In this document: piece after piece, positions 60,958-62,664 of the stretch
Layout of the letters: the number at the start of each line of letters is the position of its first letter
Numbering within the stretch: position 1 is the stretch's first letter
Assembly: GCA_964495595.1 (NCBI GenBank)
Contig: CAZBWH010000003.1
Coordinates: forward strand, 1 to 62,664
Source: CALMFQ01 sp964495595
Lineage (GTDB): Bacteria; Pseudomonadota; Gammaproteobacteria; Burkholderiales; SCOH01
Length of the DNA stretch: 62,664 bases
Direction: 5' to 3'
Notes under the pieces: model-generated
What the model was told of the DNA's origin: nothing
What the model saw: only the letters and a program-made list of their open reading frames with translations
Database searches by the model: none
Translations under genes and position numbers: made by a program

Positions 60958-62664
60958 TCAGTAGGCCGACGGCGCGGTTGTCGCTGCTGAACCGCGTAGC
61001 TCGGCGCAGGTAGTGAAATAGAAGCAGGCACCTTTGTCCGGCTCGGCTTCGGCCCAGATCCTGCCACCGTGCCGATGGATGATGCGCTGGACAGTTGCCA
61101 GGCCAACGCCGGTTCCTGGAAACTCTTCAGCCGTATGCAGCCGCTGAAATACGCCAAACAACCTTGACAGATGAGCGGGATTAAACCCGGCGCCGTTGTC
61201 CCGCACAAAGTAAACCTGGTTGCCCTGAACGCTGAAGGTGCCGATCTCAACGACTGGCTGCGTGGCCTTGCCGGTGTACTTCCAGGCATTATCCAGCAGG
61301 TTCTGCATGACGATGCGCATCAAGGCGACATCGGCACACATGTTCATCCCTGGTTGCACCGTCACCTGAACCTTTCGCCCTGGATGAGCAATCATCTGCT
61401 CCTCGACCATGCCACTGACCAGCGCGCTGAAGTCGAACGACTCGACCCGACACTCCGCACGGCCTACCTTGGCCAGAGCCAGCAGCGAATCCGTCAGATT
61501 GGCCATGTTTTTCACACCCCGCCGGATACGAGCCAGATAATCCTGACCCGCCTCGTCCAAGCGATCGGCGTAGTCTTCTGCCAGAATCTGGCTGAAGCCG
61601 TCAATGGAGCGCAATGGCGCCTTCAGGTCGTGTGATACCGAATAGCTGAACGACTCCAGCTCACGATTGGCGGCTGCCAGAGCATTAGTACGATTTGCGA
61701 CCAGCTCCTCAAGATGCCCCTGATAATGCGCCAGAGCGGCCTCGGCCTCTTTACGATCGGTTTCATCCTGAATCAATACGATGTAATACTGCGGCACACC
61801 ACGCGGATTACGGTGAAGCGACGCCGTGACGCGAACCCAGATCGTGGCGCCATCGGGGCACTGCAGTTGCATGTCCTTCTCGAACATGTCCAGCGTGCCG
61901 TCATCCAGCTGGATGCGCGCCCGTTCTACCACCGGCAAGTCTTCGGGCTGGAACAAGCGCATGAACGGCTGCCCGAGCAGATGAGGCTCATCGCACCCCA
62001 GAATATGCGCGAGCCTGGAGTTGACTCGTGACCAACCATAATCAGTCAGCCTGACATGGCCGATGCCGATCGCGGCCTGCTCAAACAAGGCACGATACTC
62101 GCTTTCGTTAGCGCTGAGTTCCTGCATTTTCTGCTGGATCGATTCGGCCATCTGATTAAATTGCCGGGACAGTTGGGCGATTTCATCGTCGCCGCTAACC
62201 GGAACCGGTTGATCGTACCGGCCGGCGGCAATGGCCTGGCTACCTGCGATCAGGCGGCTCAGGCTCTTGGTCAGCCAGAAGCCAAGCACACTCAGCAGCA
62301 GGAAGGTGATGACGACCTCGACGCTGGCAATCAGCAAGCCTTGTTGCAACAGCTTGCCGCGCGCACTGGCGATGATCTCGGTCGACAAACCAAAACGAAG
62401 CACCCCCATCTGCTGGCCTGCCAGGGTCACCGGGCGCTGCATGTGCAGCACGGGCTGATCCAGCGCCTTACGCAAATCCTGTAAAGGTGGAGGCAAGGCA
62501 GCAGGATCGATATTGCCGGCCCGGGCAGCAATTTGCCGCCGTTGGTCCAGCACCAGCACATAAACCACGCCTTTTGAGCGGGCCCCCACGATTTCGCTGA
62601 GGCTATCCTGCATGGCGGCGTAATCACCCTGCATCAAGTCAGGCGCTACGATCGCGTTCAGCAT
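60958..62664 (-). CDS. Sensor histidine kinase (partial, N-terminus off the right edge)
   Basis: At least 568 residues. The visible part starts in a periplasmic sensor, then a membrane helix (about 110-132), HAMP, a PAS domain (about 185-310) with PAC, a coiled coil and the kinase core: H in SVSHDLKAPLRSIDGF, NLLDNAWKYTG, DNGAGF and GTGVGLATVQR. The methionine at the edge is probably internal. No response regulator gene is adjacent. The next gene encodes a solute-binding protein. Confidence 0.88.
   Translation of the reverse strand: MLNAIVAPDLMQGDYAAMQDSLSEIVGARSKGVVYVLVLDQRRQIAARAGNIDPAALPPPLQDLRKALDQPVLHMQRPVTLAGQQMGVLRFGLSTEIIASARGKLLQQGLLIASVEVVITFLLLSVLGFWLTKSLSRLIAGSQAIAAGRYDQPVPVSGDDEIAQLSRQFNQMAESIQQKMQELSANESEYRALFEQAAIGIGHVRLTDYGWSRVNSRLAHILGCDEPHLLGQPFMRLFQPEDLPVVERARIQLDDGTLDMFEKDMQLQCPDGATIWVRVTASLHRNPRGVPQYYIVLIQDETDRKEAEAALAHYQGHLEELVANRTNALAAANRELESFSYSVSHDLKAPLRSIDGFSQILAEDYADRLDEAGQDYLARIRRGVKNMANLTDSLLALAKVGRAECRVESFDFSALVSGMVEEQMIAHPGRKVQVTVQPGMNMCADVALMRIVMQNLLDNAWKYTGKATQPVVEIGTFSVQGNQVYFVRDNGAGFNPAHLSRLFGVFQRLHTAEEFPGTGVGLATVQRIIHRHGGRIWAEAEPDKGACFYFTTCAELRGSAATTAPSAY

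Noticed and set aside
62662..62664. ATG at the right edge as the true start of the sensor kinase
   Set aside because: The protein would begin inside a periplasmic sensor without its first membrane helix, so the gene is treated as partial.

Overview
The window is a gene-dense stretch of a Gram-negative chromosome, by eye moderately GC-rich. It looks betaproteobacterial, most likely Neisseriales or a close relative. The argument is gene order and content: ndk-rlmN-pilW-rodZ-ispG-hisS-yfgM-bamB-der-hfq-hflX-hflK-hflC-DUF2065-hisZ-purA, a HisZ-type histidine pathway, a RibB with a degenerate RibA half, and type IV pilus and outer-membrane functions. I did not notice the canonical 10-bp Neisseria DNA uptake sequence, so I would not place it in Neisseria itself. 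No phage, transposase, CRISPR array or rRNA operon was seen.

Layout. 1-14547 (mostly minus): partial lysC, alr, a TonB-like protein, dsbC, two ubiquinone hydroxylases, pepP, ribB, an unknown protein with an internal duplication, recN, nadK, a YciK-like SDR and a squalene-synthase-like protein. 14672-14917: tRNA-Ala(GGC) and tRNA-Glu(UUC) with a good promoter and terminator. 14944-19901 (plus): the murein pair ldtD/mepK, then a small secreted protein with a response regulator and histidine kinase. 19981-35248 (minus): 16 co-directional housekeeping genes from ndk down to purA. 35398-43468: a SPOR-domain protein, divergent rpsT/murJ, divergent fnr/hemN around a perfect FNR box, a TauE/UreH-like membrane protein, and a CheY-like / CheC-like / diguanylate cyclase operon. 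43548-47469: ispD-ispF, the dnaQ-rnhA-methyltransferase group and divergent gloB. 47689-51805: mltD, SUI1-like, YchJ-like and a short FimV-like protein. 51831-62664: a triple-PAS diguanylate cyclase, folA, ugd, an EpsD-like lipoprotein, thyA, a DUF1857-like protein, yebC, and a GlpV-like binding protein downstream of a partial sensor kinase.

Themes. The genes are mostly chromosomal core: lysine, histidine, purine, folate/thymidylate, riboflavin, isoprenoid and quinone metabolism, outer-membrane biogenesis (bamB), murein turnover (ldtD, mepK, mltD, rodZ, murJ, alr), RNA and protein quality control (hfq, hflX, hflKC), and signalling (two kinases, two diguanylate cyclases, two response regulators, FNR).

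The less ordinary content is: a family of about 110-bp compound palindromes (three full copies, two probable decayed ones); a separate element of about 224 bp with terminal inverted repeats; two apparent pseudoenzymes (an SDR lacking its Tyr and a squalene-synthase homologue lacking its Asp motifs); an unknown protein built from two homologous halves; homopolymer tracts at an EpsD-like start and inside a SPOR gene; and the three-gene CheY/CheC/GGDEF module. All functional names rest on motif recognition by eye. No database search was run.
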